Part shown: piece after piece, positions 38,579 to 48,754 of the stretch | How positions within the stretch are numbered: position 1 is the stretch's first letter | Layout: every line of letters begins with the position of its first letter | Assembly (NCBI GenBank): GCA_012838445.1 | Contig: DUPF01000029.1 | Coordinates: forward strand, 1 to 64,000 | DNA length: 64,000 nt | Source of the DNA: Intrasporangiaceae bacterium | GTDB taxonomy: Bacteria > Actinomycetota > Actinomycetes > Actinomycetales > Dermatophilaceae | Direction of reading: 5' to 3' | Made by a program: the position numbers and the translations under genes | Notes under the pieces: generated by a model | Databases searched by the model: none | Told to the model about the DNA's origin: nothing | The model's input: the letters and a program-made list of their open reading frames with translations, nothing else

Positions 38579-39396
38579 GCTGTCTCCTTGCTCGGGGCAT
38601 CCTGCGGGGCGGGATTCTGAGAAGTGGTGCGGCGTTCGGGGTCCGGGACCGAACGCACCCGGCGTCTCGTGGACGCGGCGTCGGCCTGGGCGAACGAGGT
38701 GCGCGTGGTGATGTGGGCCAGACAGGTGTGCGGTCCGACGAACGGTTCGAGACTGACCTCGGCGTCGTCCTCGCCGAACTGCTCCAGGGTCCCGGCGATG
38801 AGTCCGCGGTGGATGCCGCACGCGACGGCCGGGTTGGTCCGGGCCAGGTCGATGAAGGGGCAGTGTGACAACTCGACGGAGGCGGTGTGCCCTGCCGCCG
38901 AGGTCGTCACCCGGGAGGTGTACCCCCAGTCGCGGAGTACATCGATGAGATGGCCGAGTTTGGCCAGCCACCGTCCGGGGGTGGGCGCCGGGGTCCGCGG
39001 CGACTCGGGAGCCACGTGGTCGATCGCCCACTTCCGCCCGGCCTCGAACGGGGTCAGCGTGGTCCCGGACTGGGCCGCCCCGAACTGCTCGGCGAGCAGT
39101 CCGGTGAGCAACTGCATCGCCCGGTCGGTGCTGTCGGTGCGCAACTCGCCTGGAGCGATGGAGTAGACCTTGCGGGGCCGGCCCACCCCCTGGCGGAGGA
39201 AGGATGCCTCGAGCAACCCGCCGGCGACGAGTTGGTCCAGGTGGAAGCGCACCGTCGTGACATGGAGGCCGAGCACCTCGGCCAGCTCAGTCGCGGTGAC
39301 GCCAGGCGAGCCGTGCTGGGCCGCGAGGTGGTCGACGATCGTGCGTCGGACCGGCGAACTCAGCAGGGCCAGACCCGCACCTGTCTGAGTCGGCAT
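38575..39396 (-). CDS. ArsR-like winged-HTH transcriptional regulator with conserved Cys residues, first gene of the nar operon
   Basis: 273 aa; LLSSPVRRTIVDHLAA...TELAEVLGLHVTTVRFHLDQLVAGGLLEA; C-terminal SHCPFIDLARTNPAVACGIH...PHTCLAHI; 4-nt overlap with narG. Confidence 0.85.
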   Translation of the reverse strand: MPTQTGAGLALLSSPVRRTIVDHLAAQHGSPGVTATELAEVLGLHVTTVRFHLDQLVAGGLLEASFLRQGVGRPRKVYSIAPGELRTDSTDRAMQLLTGLLAEQFGAAQSGTTLTPFEAGRKWAIDHVAPESPRTPAPTPGRWLAKLGHLIDVLRDWGYTSRVTTSAAGHTASVELSHCPFIDLARTNPAVACGIHRGLIAGTLEQFGEDDAEVSLEPFVGPHTCLAHITTRTSFAQADAASTRRRVRSVPDPERRTTSQNPAPQDAPSKETA

Positions 39397-39414
39397 CGGG
39401 GCACCTCCTGAGGG

Positions 39415-39435
39415 TCGATGATCAACTCGATGATC
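39415..39435. promoter_or_regulatory. Direct repeat TCGATGATC (start-to-start 12 bp) in the nar regulator/narK intergenic region
   Basis: TCGATGATC-AAC-TCGATGATC just upstream of the regulator start, in a relatively AT-rich divergent promoter region. Confidence 0.45.
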
Positions 39436-39639
39436 GCATATTTAGATGAAAGCCTAGTCCCATCCGGGGGCAATCTGCCAAACTGGGTGAATCGTCAACA
39501 GGATCAACTGTTTCCTGCATGCTCAACTTGCGAATCTGTCGGATCGGAGTAGTGTTCGACGCGAGTTTAGAGGATCGGATACCCGTATATGCAGGACTCA
39601 TTCGACCGGTCGCTGCTTGACGGGGAGTAAGGAGACGTC

Positions 39640-41007
39640 ATGGCGCTCGCCGAGTCGGCAGCACCACCCGCAGGCAGAGCAGATCACAGCGGGGCGAACC
39701 GGGTCCTGTGGATGTCGACCCTGGCGTTCACCCTCATGTTCGCCGTCTGGCTCATGTTCGGCGTGCTCGGCGTGCCGATCCAGAAGGAACTCGGGCTCTC
39801 CGACCCGGAGCTGGCGTGGATCAGTGCCGTGGCGGTGCTCAACGGCTCGATGTGGCGGTTGCCGGCCGGGATGCTCACCGACCGGATCGGCGGACGGATC
39901 GTCACCGTCGCGATGCTCCTGCTCACCGCGATCCCGTGCTTCTTCCTCACCCAGGTCGGCTCCTACGGCGCGCTGCTCATCCTCGCCTTCTTCGTCGGCT
40001 TCGCCGGCAACCTGTTCTCCGTGGGTATCGCCTGGAACTCGGCGTGGACGCCACGGGAGCGGCAGGGCTACGCGCTCGGGGTCTTCGGCGCCGGCAACGT
40101 CGGGGCCTCGGTCACCAAACTCCTCGTCGTCCTCTTCCCCGGACTCGTCGTCGGTGGTGGCGCCGCCGCGGCCGGGTTCTTCCCCTCGGGGTGGCGGGTC
40201 TTCCCGGCGATCTACACGATCGCGCTCGTGGCCGTCGCGGTCCTGACCCTGCTCATCGTCCCCCGCAAGGACAAGATCGCCGGAGCCGGCAAACCGCTCA
40301 CGGAGATGCTCGCCCCGCTCAAACTGGTCCGGGTCTGGCGGTTCAGCCTCTACTACGTCGTCGTCTTCGGTGCCTATGTCGCCCTGTCGGCGTGGATGCC
40401 GAAGTACTACGTCGACAACTTCGCCATCGAGTTGCGCACCGCGGCGCTGCTGACGGCCCTGTTCATCTTCCCGGCCTCCCTGCTGCGTCCCGTCGGCGGG
40501 ATCTTCAGCGACCGCTTCGGGGCCCGACGGGTCATGTACTGGACCTTCGGCGTCATGCTCCTCGTCAGCGGCATCCTGATGATGCCGAACGGCCACATCG
40601 TCATCAACCACGCCGACGGCTCCAGCTCCGAACACCTCGGCTACACGATCGGCGTGGTCCCGTTCACGATCCTGCTCTTCATCCTCGGCTGCGCCATGGG
40701 GATCGGCAAGGCCGCCGTCTACAAGCACATCCCCGAGTACTTCCCGGACAACGTCGGCTCCGTCGGTGGCCTGGTCGGGATGCTCGGCGGACTCGGCGGG
40801 TTCTTCCTGCCGCCCCTGTTCGCATACACCAAGGTCTGGACCGGATTCCCGACCAGCACCTTCTTCGTCCTGTTCATCCTCACCGCGATCTGCGCGATCT
40901 GGATGCACTGGACCGTCGTGCGCATGCTCCACCACCAGAGCCCCGAGCTTGCCCGGGACCTCGAACTGAAGACCGAAGAGGTTAACGAGATGGAGGCAGT
41001 TTCATGA
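39640..41007 (+). CDS. narK: NarK-type MFS nitrate/nitrite transporter
   Basis: 455 aa; SMWRLPAGMLTDRIGGR, VGFAGNLFSVGIAWNSAW, GIGKAAVYKHIPEYFPDNVGSVGGLVGMLGGLGGFFLPP. Confidence 0.92.
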   Translation: MALAESAAPPAGRADHSGANRVLWMSTLAFTLMFAVWLMFGVLGVPIQKELGLSDPELAWISAVAVLNGSMWRLPAGMLTDRIGGRIVTVAMLLLTAIPCFFLTQVGSYGALLILAFFVGFAGNLFSVGIAWNSAWTPRERQGYALGVFGAGNVGASVTKLLVVLFPGLVVGGGAAAAGFFPSGWRVFPAIYTIALVAVAVLTLLIVPRKDKIAGAGKPLTEMLAPLKLVRVWRFSLYYVVVFGAYVALSAWMPKYYVDNFAIELRTAALLTALFIFPASLLRPVGGIFSDRFGARRVMYWTFGVMLLVSGILMMPNGHIVINHADGSSSEHLGYTIGVVPFTILLFILGCAMGIGKAAVYKHIPEYFPDNVGSVGGLVGMLGGLGGFFLPPLFAYTKVWTGFPTSTFFVLFILTAICAIWMHWTVVRMLHHQSPELARDLELKTEEVNEMEAVS

Positions 41008-42395
41008 GTCAGAGCACTGCCCGCAAGGGCGAGTGGTTGGAGGCCTGGGACCCGGAGGACGAGCAGTCCTGGGACTCCTCCCTGGCCTGGCGCACCCTGT
41101 GGATCACGACGTTCTGCCTGACCCTGGCGTTCATCGCCTGGTTCCTGCCGAGCGCGATCATCCCCAAGCTGAACTCGCTCGGCTACGAGTTCTCCAAGTC
41201 GCAGCTTTACTGGATGGCCGCGATGCCCGGTCTGTCGGCCGGCCTGCTCCGCCTCGTGTGGATGGTCCTGCCACCGATCATGGGCACCCGCAAGATGGTC
41301 AGCCTGACCACCCTGCTCCTCGTGGCCTCGACCCTCGGCTGGGGGGTCCGGGTCCAGCAGCCGACAGCGCCGTATTGGGAGCTTATGGTGCTGGCCTTCC
41401 TCGCCGGCATCGGCGGCGGGGCCTTCTCCGGGTTCATGCCGAGCACGTCCTACTTCTTCCCCAAGCGCAAACAGGGCACCGCCCTGGGGTTGCAGGCCGG
41501 GATCGGCAACCTCGGGGTCTCCATCGTCCAGCTCCTCACGCCCTACCTCATCGCGCTGGGCGGACTGGCCGTCTTCGGAGGCAGCCAGGTGATGACGACC
41601 GCCGGTCAGGACGACCGCGAGGTCTGGTACCAGAACGCCGCCTTCGTGTGGATCCCGCTCATGATCATCGGTGCCGCGCTGGCCTGGACGATGCTGAAGT
41701 CGGTCCCGATCAAGGCCAACATCAAGCAGCAGTTCGACATCTTCGCCAACCAGGACACCTGGTGGATGACGCTGCTCTACATCATGACCTTCGGCACCTT
41801 CTCCGGGCTGTCCGCCCAGTTCGGGCTGCTCATGATCAACCTCTACGGAGCCGGCAACCCCGAGATCGTCCAGGGCGCCGGGGAATCCGCGCAACTGCTC
41901 GTCGAGGGGTATGCCGTCCCCGAGGCGGTCAAGTTCGTCTTCCTCGGTCCGCTCATCGGTGCGGTCGCCCGGTTCGCGTTCTCCCCGCTCACCGACCGGA
42001 TGGGGGGAGCCATCTGGACCCTCATCTCCGGGATCGGGCTCATCGTCTCGATCGCGGCGACCATCCCGGCGCTGACCCCGGACACCTCGTCCGCGGCCGC
42101 GCTCGACCGCGGCTTCAACCACTTCCTGTACGGCATGCTCGCGATCTTCCTGTTCGCCGGGATCGGCAACGCCTCGACGTTCAAACAGATGCCGATGATC
42201 TTCGAGCGCCGCCAGGCCGGAGGCGTCATCGGCTGGACCGCAGCGATTGCCGCATTCGGACCGTTCCTCTTCGGGGTCGGGCTGAACTTCCTCGGCGCCG
42301 TGCCGTTCTACTGGATCGGCGTGGCCTGGGCGGTCATGTGCGTCGCGATCACGTGGTGGCGCTACGCCCGCAAGGGAGCGCCCAAGCCGGGCTGA
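41004..42395 (+). CDS. narK: Second NarK-type MFS nitrate/nitrite transporter
   Basis: 463 aa; overlaps the upstream ORF by 4 nt; FLAGIGGGAFSGFMPSTSYFFPKRKQGTALGLQAGIGNLGVSIVQLL. Confidence 0.92.
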   Translation: MSQSTARKGEWLEAWDPEDEQSWDSSLAWRTLWITTFCLTLAFIAWFLPSAIIPKLNSLGYEFSKSQLYWMAAMPGLSAGLLRLVWMVLPPIMGTRKMVSLTTLLLVASTLGWGVRVQQPTAPYWELMVLAFLAGIGGGAFSGFMPSTSYFFPKRKQGTALGLQAGIGNLGVSIVQLLTPYLIALGGLAVFGGSQVMTTAGQDDREVWYQNAAFVWIPLMIIGAALAWTMLKSVPIKANIKQQFDIFANQDTWWMTLLYIMTFGTFSGLSAQFGLLMINLYGAGNPEIVQGAGESAQLLVEGYAVPEAVKFVFLGPLIGAVARFAFSPLTDRMGGAIWTLISGIGLIVSIAATIPALTPDTSSAAALDRGFNHFLYGMLAIFLFAGIGNASTFKQMPMIFERRQAGGVIGWTAAIAAFGPFLFGVGLNFLGAVPFYWIGVAWAVMCVAITWWRYARKGAPKPG

Positions 42396-42479
42396 CCCGC
42401 ACCGACGCACCACGACAGAGGCGGTCCCGACGCCGGGAGAAACCCGGCTGCGGGACCGCCTCGCTGAGATGTGGGCGGC

Positions 42480-43220
42480 TCAGTCGCGGGTGGAGCGCTC
42501 GCCGTCGTCGGGGTCGACCGCGTTGGGCACACCGTCCCCGTCCCGGTCGCCGAGCGCGCCCTCACGGTCACGAGCGTCGTCGAGGTCCCGATCGTGGTCG
42601 CGGTGGTCCCGGTCGGCGTCGGGATCCCGGTCCCGATCGGCGTCGAGATCCCGGTGCCGGTCGTGGTCGTGCGCGAGGTCGCGGTCGCGATCCCAGTCGG
42701 CGTCACGGTCCCGGTCGGTCGCTGCGTCGGCAGCGGCGGCAGTGCCCGCCGCCCCGGCAGCACCCGCAGCACCCGCAGCGCCCGCAGTGCCGGGGTGCAA
42801 CCCGTCCCGGCGGATGCCCCGCTCGTCGGTGTCGATGTCCGGGTCGAGCCGGTCCGCCTCACGCAACTCGTCGGTGTGCTCGGCCCGAGCGGCCTGGGCG
42901 TCGTCGACGCGGGTGCGTGCCTCGTCACCGAGCCTGCGGGCCTCAGCGGCACGCTGGTCGGCCTCGGCGGCGAGTCGCTCCGCCTGAGCACGCTGCTCGT
43001 CGGCCTCCGCAGCGGCCCGTCGCGCCCGGGCGTCGGCCTCGGCAGCGCGGTTCTCCCGCTCCAGGACGTCCTGCTCGCGCTCCCGCGCTTCCTCGCGCAG
43101 CTCCTCGGCCTTGCGTCGCTGCGCGTCGGCGCCACCGCCCCGCAGGACGAGGAAGGCGATGACCGCGATGATGACGACCGCGACGACCGCGAGAATGATC
43201 CATGTCGATGTGTTGTTCAT
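42480..43220 (-). CDS. TM-anchored coiled-coil protein with Asp/Arg-dipeptide-rich tail ending in a TSP3/Ca-binding-like motif
   Basis: 246 aa; N-terminal TM; Glu/Arg/Ala coiled coil; DRDADWDRDRDLAHDHDRHRDLDADRDRD...; C-terminal DRDGDGVPNAVDPDDG. Confidence 0.7.
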   Translation of the reverse strand: MNNTSTWIILAVVAVVIIAVIAFLVLRGGGADAQRRKAEELREEAREREQDVLERENRAAEADARARRAAAEADEQRAQAERLAAEADQRAAEARRLGDEARTRVDDAQAARAEHTDELREADRLDPDIDTDERGIRRDGLHPGTAGAAGAAGAAGAAGTAAAADAATDRDRDADWDRDRDLAHDHDRHRDLDADRDRDPDADRDHRDHDRDLDDARDREGALGDRDGDGVPNAVDPDDGERSTRD

Positions 43221-43342
43221 CTGTCGACGGTATGCGGTGTGCGGGTTGACCGGAAGGGCATCGCCGCAGGTCAGCGCCGGTGTGCTCCGGGGGCGGGGGC
43301 GGCGACGATGACGGTGGGACCGATCGCTCCTACAGTGAGAGC

Positions 43343-44263
43343 GTGACCGACCACCACGCCACCGTCGTCCCGCCCGGAGCCGCGCCGCTGCGGATCCGGG
43401 GCCGGGAGATCACCTCCGCAGCGCCGGGCGTCATGGCAATCATCAACCGGACCCGGGACTCGTTCTGGAGCGGGAACCGGCACGCCGACCTCGACTCAGC
43501 GATGGCCGCCCTCGACGACGCCGTCGCCCTCGGCGCCGACATCGTCGACGTCGGCGGGGTGCGCGCCGGGCAGGAGGGCGAGGACGTCACCGCCGCGATG
43601 GAGATCGACCGAGTGGTGCCGTTCCTCGAACAGGCGCGCGAGGCATACCCGAACCTCATCCTCAGCCTGGACACCTGGCGATCCGAGGTGGCCAGGGCCG
43701 CGGCACCCTTCATCGACCTCGTCAACGACACCTGGCAGGGTGCCGACCCCGACCTCGTGCACGTCGCCGCCGACCTCGGCGCCGCCATCGTGGTCTCCCA
43801 TGCCGGTGGGTTGCCGCCGCGGACCGACCCGCGCGAGGTGACGTACCCGCCGGAGCCGGACGGGGTGCGTGCCGACGTGCTCCGCGTGCTGCGCGCCGGT
43901 GCGCAGCGGGCCGAGGCCGCCGGCATCCCGCGCGAGCGGATCCTCCTCGATCCGACCCTCGACTTCGGCAAGACGACCCGCCACTCATTGACCCTGCTGC
44001 GCCACTCGGCCGAGGTCGTCGCACTCGGCTATCCCGTCATGCAGGCGCTCTCCCGCAAGGACTTCGTCGGCGAGACCCTCGACCTGGAGGCGGACGACCG
44101 GCTCGAGGGGACACTCGCGAGCACGGCGGTGGCGGCCTGGCTCGGCGTCGCCGTCTTCCGGGCGCACGACGTGCGGGCCACCCGACGGGTCCTCGACATG
44201 GTCGCCTCGATCCGCGGTGAGCGGTCGCCGGTGCGCGACGAGCGGGGCCGACTCCATCCCTGA
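43343..44263 (+). CDS. Dihydropteroate synthase homologue, FolP2-like
   Basis: GTG start (VTDHHATVVPPG); VMAIINRTRDSFWSGN, GADIVDVGGVRAGQEGEDV, FIDLVNDTW, DPTLDFGKTTRHSL, ALSRKDFVGE. Confidence 0.8.
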   Translation: MTDHHATVVPPGAAPLRIRGREITSAAPGVMAIINRTRDSFWSGNRHADLDSAMAALDDAVALGADIVDVGGVRAGQEGEDVTAAMEIDRVVPFLEQAREAYPNLILSLDTWRSEVARAAAPFIDLVNDTWQGADPDLVHVAADLGAAIVVSHAGGLPPRTDPREVTYPPEPDGVRADVLRVLRAGAQRAEAAGIPRERILLDPTLDFGKTTRHSLTLLRHSAEVVALGYPVMQALSRKDFVGETLDLEADDRLEGTLASTAVAAWLGVAVFRAHDVRATRRVLDMVASIRGERSPVRDERGRLHP

Positions 44264-44419
44264 GCAGGGGTGAGCGGGGTCACTGCGGCCCACGTCACAC
44301 CCGCAGTGCACCCCGCCATCCGGGGGCCTATCGTGGGGGTGCACGCGGTCGGTGCCGATGAACGGTGCCCTCCGCGTGACCCACGCGTCCACTCACACCG
44401 CACGGAGGCACGACCACTC

Positions 44420-45946
44420 ATGCGTATTGGTGTCCCCAGGGAGACAAAGGCTGGGGAGCGCAGAGTTGCTGCGACTCCCGCCACGGTCGCCAAACTCAAC
44501 AAACTCGGCTACGACGTGGCGATCGAGCGCGGCGCCGGAGAGCTGGCGAGCTTCGCCGATGAGGCGTATGTCGCCGCCGGTGCCGAGATCGTCGACGACC
44601 CGTGGGACGCCGACATCATCTTCAAGGTCAACGCCCCCACCGAGGAGCAGGTGGCCCGGATGCGCAGCGGGCAGATCCTCGCGAGCCTGCTCGCCCCGGC
44701 GCTGCACCCCGAGTTGGTGGAGACCCTGCGCGCCAAGGGCGTGACCGCACTCGCGATGGACGCCGTGCCCCGGATCTCCCGGGCCCAGTCCCTCGACGTG
44801 CTGTCCTCGATGGCCAACATCGGCGGCTACCGGGCCGTCCTCGAGGCCGCGAACGAGTTCGGCTCGTTCTTCACCGGACAGGTCACCGCGGCCGGCAAGG
44901 TGCCGCCGGCGAAGGTCCTCGTCGTCGGCGCCGGTGTCGCCGGCCTGGCCGCGATCGGCACCGCAGGCTCCCTCGGCGCGATCGTGCGGGCCTTCGACTC
45001 CCGCCCCGAGGTGGCCGAGCAGGTCGAATCGATGGGTGCGGAATTCCTGCGCATCGACGTCGAGCAGGAGGTCTCCGCCGACGGTTACGCCAAGGAGACC
45101 GGTGAGGAGTTCAACCGCAAGGCCGCCGAGATGTATGCGGCGCAGGCCAAGGACGTCGACATCATCATCACGACCGCACTGATCCCGGGACGGCCGGCGC
45201 CCCGGCTGATCACCGAGGAGATGGTCGCGTCGATGAAGCCGGGCTCGGTCATCGTCGACATGGCCGCCTCCAACGGCGGCAACGTCGCCGGCGCGGTCGC
45301 CGACCAGCGGGTCGTCACCGAGAACGGCGTCATCATCCTCGGCTACACCGACCTCGCCGGCCGGTTGCCCACCCAGGCCTCCCAGCTCTACGGGACGAAC
45401 CTGGTCAACCTGCTCACCCTGCTCACGCCCGGCAAGGACGGTCAGGCCGTCATCGACCTCGAGGACGTCGTCCAGCGCGGCATGACGGTGACCCAGGACG
45501 GTGAGACGCTCTGGCCACCACCGCCGGTGCAGGTCTCGGCCGCCCCGGCGCCGAGCGCCCAGGAGGTGGCCGCTCCGGAGGAGAAGGAGGTCGCGCCGCC
45601 CTCCCCGGCCGGCAAGTACACCGCCATGGCGATCGGGGCAGTGCTCCTGGTCCTCCTCGCGGCGTTCTCCCCGGCGGCGTTCCTGCTCCACTTCACCGTC
45701 TTCGTCCTGGCGGTCATCGTCGGGTTCTACGTCATCAGCAACGTCAGCCACGCCCTGCACACCCCGCTCATGGCCGAGACGAACGCGATCTCCGGCATCA
45801 TCCTCGTCGGCGGCATCCTGCAACTGGGCAGCGAGGACCGGGTGATCCAGGTGATCGCCTTCGTCGCAACCCTGGTGGCCTCGATCAACATCTTCGGTGG
45901 CTTCGCGGTGACCGGCCGCATGCTCCAGATGTTCCGGAAGGACTGA
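44420..45946 (+). CDS. pntA: NAD(P) transhydrogenase subunit alpha
   Basis: Start at [64 protein letters not shown]-terminal TM helices. Confidence 0.95.
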   Translation: MRIGVPRETKAGERRVAATPATVAKLNKLGYDVAIERGAGELASFADEAYVAAGAEIVDDPWDADIIFKVNAPTEEQVARMRSGQILASLLAPALHPELVETLRAKGVTALAMDAVPRISRAQSLDVLSSMANIGGYRAVLEAANEFGSFFTGQVTAAGKVPPAKVLVVGAGVAGLAAIGTAGSLGAIVRAFDSRPEVAEQVESMGAEFLRIDVEQEVSADGYAKETGEEFNRKAAEMYAAQAKDVDIIITTALIPGRPAPRLITEEMVASMKPGSVIVDMAASNGGNVAGAVADQRVVTENGVIILGYTDLAGRLPTQASQLYGTNLVNLLTLLTPGKDGQAVIDLEDVVQRGMTVTQDGETLWPPPPVQVSAAPAPSAQEVAAPEEKEVAPPSPAGKYTAMAIGAVLLVLLAAFSPAAFLLHFTVFVLAVIVGFYVISNVSHALHTPLMAETNAISGIILVGGILQLGSEDRVIQVIAFVATLVASINIFGGFAVTGRMLQMFRKD

Positions 45947-45949
45947 GCA

Positions 45950-47341
45950 ATGCACACCGAGAACGTCGTCCAGGGCGCCTACCTGGTTGCCGCGATCCTC
46001 TTCGTCCTCGCCCTCGCCGGGCTGTCCAAGCACGAGCGGGCCAAGGAGGGCAACAACTTCGGCATCGTCGGCATGGTCATCGCGCTCATCGCCACGATCT
46101 GGCTGTCCCTGTCCCGGGCGGCCGACCCGATGGTCACCCTCGGGCTGCTCATCGCGGCCATGCTCATCGGCGCCGTCATCGGTCTGTGGCGGGCCCGCGT
46201 CGTCGAGATGACGCAGATGCCCGAACTCATCGCGATGCTGCACAGCTTCGTCGGTATCGCCGCCGTGCTCGTCGGCTATGCCTCACATCGCGAGATGGTC
46301 GAGACCGGCACCGAGAACACCATCCTCTCCGTCGAGATCTTCCTCGGCGTCTTCATCGGTGCGGTCACCTTCACCGGGTCGGTGGTCGCATACCTCAAGC
46401 TCGCGGCGAAGATGAAGTCCGCGCCGCTCATGCTCCCGGCCCGGCACTGGATGAACCTCGTCGCCGTCCTGGTCTCGACCGGGCTGATGTTCTGGTACCT
46501 CCAGTCGCACTCGATGATCCCGCTGGCGATCATGACCGTCATCTCGCTCGCGTTCGGGTGGCACCTCGTCGCCTCGATCGGTGGCGGTGACATGCCGGTC
46601 GTGGTCTCGATGCTGAACTCCTACAGCGGATGGGCCGCCGCCGCGGCAGGCTTCATGCTCAGCAACGACCTGCTCATCGTCACCGGTGCCCTCGTCGGCT
46701 CCTCCGGTGCGATCCTGTCCTACATCATGTGCCGGGCGATGAACCGCTCGTTCATCTCGGTCATCGCCGGTGGATTCGGTCAGGAGATCGCGGTCTCCGG
46801 CGACACCGACTACGGCGAGCACCGCGAGATCAACGCCGAGGGTGCCGCCGACCTGCTCGCCAACGCCCGGACCGTGCTCATCACCCCGGGCTACGGCATG
46901 GCCGTGGCGCAGGCGCAGTACCCTGTCGCCGACCTGACGAAGAAGCTGCGCGACCGAGGGGTCAAGGTCAGCTTCGGGATCCACCCCGTCGCCGGCCGAC
47001 TCCCCGGCCACATGAACGTCCTGCTCGCCGAGGCCAAGGTGCCCTACGACATCGTCTTCGAGATGGACGAGGTCAACGACGACATCAAGGACACCGACGT
47101 CGTCCTCGTCATCGGCGCCAACGACACCGTCAACCCGGCCGCCATGGACGACCCGAAGTCCCCGATCGCCGGCATGCCCGTGCTGCACGTGTGGGAGGCC
47201 GCCGACGTCATCGTCTTCAAGCGGTCCATGGCCGTCGGCTATGCCGGTGTGCAGAACCCGCTCTTCTTCAAGGAGAACACCCAGATGCTCTTCGGCGACG
47301 CGAAGGACCGCGTCGAGGACATCGTCAAGGCGCTGCCGTGA
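45950..47341 (+). CDS. pntB: NAD(P) transhydrogenase subunit beta
   Basis: 463 aa; [75 protein letters not shown]. Confidence 0.97.
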   Translation: MHTENVVQGAYLVAAILFVLALAGLSKHERAKEGNNFGIVGMVIALIATIWLSLSRAADPMVTLGLLIAAMLIGAVIGLWRARVVEMTQMPELIAMLHSFVGIAAVLVGYASHREMVETGTENTILSVEIFLGVFIGAVTFTGSVVAYLKLAAKMKSAPLMLPARHWMNLVAVLVSTGLMFWYLQSHSMIPLAIMTVISLAFGWHLVASIGGGDMPVVVSMLNSYSGWAAAAAGFMLSNDLLIVTGALVGSSGAILSYIMCRAMNRSFISVIAGGFGQEIAVSGDTDYGEHREINAEGAADLLANARTVLITPGYGMAVAQAQYPVADLTKKLRDRGVKVSFGIHPVAGRLPGHMNVLLAEAKVPYDIVFEMDEVNDDIKDTDVVLVIGANDTVNPAAMDDPKSPIAGMPVLHVWEAADVIVFKRSMAVGYAGVQNPLFFKENTQMLFGDAKDRVEDIVKALP

Positions 47342-48633
47342 CCCGGTGGGAGAACTGGGGACGCAACGTCTCCGCGACTCCCACCGCCGTCCACCGCCCG
47401 GGCTCCACCGAGGAGGTCGCCGATCTGGTTCGGCAGACCGCCGACCGTGTTGGACGCCTGCGGCCGGTCGGCTCCGGGCACTCGTTCACCGCCGTCGCCG
47501 CGCCGTCCGATGCCCAGGTTCGCCTGGACAACCTCACCGGGATCCTGCGTGCCGACCGGGAGGCGCACACGGTCACGGTCGCCGCCGGCACCCCGCTGCA
47601 CGAACTCAGCCCAGCCCTGGAGCACATCGGGCTGGCGATGATCAACCTCGGCGACATCGACCGCCAGACGATCTCCGGAGCGATTGCCACCGGCACCCAC
47701 GGCACCGGCGCTGGACTCACCGGCCTGGCCGACGCCGTCCGCGGGCTGACCATCGTCACCGGCGACGGCACCGTGCGCCGGGTCCACCGGGACCAGGATC
47801 CGGATCTGGTGCGGCTGCTCGCGGTCGGGCTCGGCGCATACGGCATCGTCACCGAGATCGAACTCGACGTCATGGCGGCCTATCGACTCCGCGCCCTCGA
47901 GCAGCCCGAACCGCTCGCGGCCGTCCTCGACCAGGCCGAGGCAATCGCCGGGCGCCATCGGCACTTCGAGTTCTACTGGTTCCCGCACACCGAGCGGGTT
48001 CTCACCAAACGCAACGATATTGCCGAACCAGGCACCGGGCGGTCCCTCCCGCAGTGGCGGGAGAGTCTCGACGACCACCTACTCGCCAACGTCGCCTTCG
48101 AGCAGATCAACCGGCTCGTCACCCGACGGCCCACGCTCGCCCCGCGGATCAACCAGGTCAGCGCACGGGTGCTGAGCCGGCGCGAGTTCGCCGACGCGTC
48201 CTACCGGGTGTTCTGCACCCGCCGCGACGTGCGGTTCGTCGAGAGCGAGTATGCGATCCCCCGCGCCGCGCTGGCCCCGGTGCTGCGCGAACTGGCCCGC
48301 TGGGTCGACGCCAGCGGTGAGCACATCGCCTTCCCCGTCGAGGTCCGCTTCGCCGCAGCCGACGAGGTCGCCCTGAGCACCGCATACCAGCGGGACAGCG
48401 CGTATGTGGCGATCCACCAGTACTACCGGCGGGACGCATCGCGCTACTTCGCGGCGTTCGAGGCGATCGTGGCCGAGCATGACGGGCGGCCGCACTGGGG
48501 CAAACTGCACACCCTCGACGCCGACCGGCTCGCCGAGCTCTATCCGCGTTTCCGGGAGGCGCAGGCGCTGCGGGACGAGTTCGACCCGTCGCGGGTGTTC
48601 ACCAACGACTATCTGGACCGCGTCCTCGGCTGA
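47338..48633 (+). CDS. D-arabinono-1,4-lactone/L-gulonolactone oxidase-like FAD enzyme
   Basis: GTG at 47338 overlapping the pntB stop; [11 protein letters not shown]-type [34 protein letters not shown]. Confidence 0.88.
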   Translation: MTRWENWGRNVSATPTAVHRPGSTEEVADLVRQTADRVGRLRPVGSGHSFTAVAAPSDAQVRLDNLTGILRADREAHTVTVAAGTPLHELSPALEHIGLAMINLGDIDRQTISGAIATGTHGTGAGLTGLADAVRGLTIVTGDGTVRRVHRDQDPDLVRLLAVGLGAYGIVTEIELDVMAAYRLRALEQPEPLAAVLDQAEAIAGRHRHFEFYWFPHTERVLTKRNDIAEPGTGRSLPQWRESLDDHLLANVAFEQINRLVTRRPTLAPRINQVSARVLSRREFADASYRVFCTRRDVRFVESEYAIPRAALAPVLRELARWVDASGEHIAFPVEVRFAAADEVALSTAYQRDSAYVAIHQYYRRDASRYFAAFEAIVAEHDGRPHWGKLHTLDADRLAELYPRFREAQALRDEFDPSRVFTNDYLDRVLG

Positions 48634-48754
48634 CCTGCCGGCTGACGGCTCTGGGATGGCCGGCGTGCGCTGGAGCGCGCGGTAGGGATCCTTGGGGGTT
48701 GGCCGCGGTGGTGGTGGGATAGCTGACGTGCGCTCGGCCGCCCGCTAACGATCT

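Noticed and set aside
35435-38620. 1061-aa ORF antisense to narG (plus strand)
   Set aside because: Opposite strand carries an unambiguous NarG. In high-GC DNA, antisense frames remain open by codon bias; composition is typical R/G/V/E-rich shadow sequence.
31686-41908. Lower density of the GTATGC motif across the nar region as a sign of recent horizontal transfer
   Set aside because: About 8 in 10 kb versus about 11 per 10 kb elsewhere is too small a difference, and narG/narH are highly conserved coding sequence.
44264-44419. Possible riboswitch or structured leader upstream of pntA
   Set aside because: Some GC-rich inverted segments exist but no recognisable class-specific consensus.
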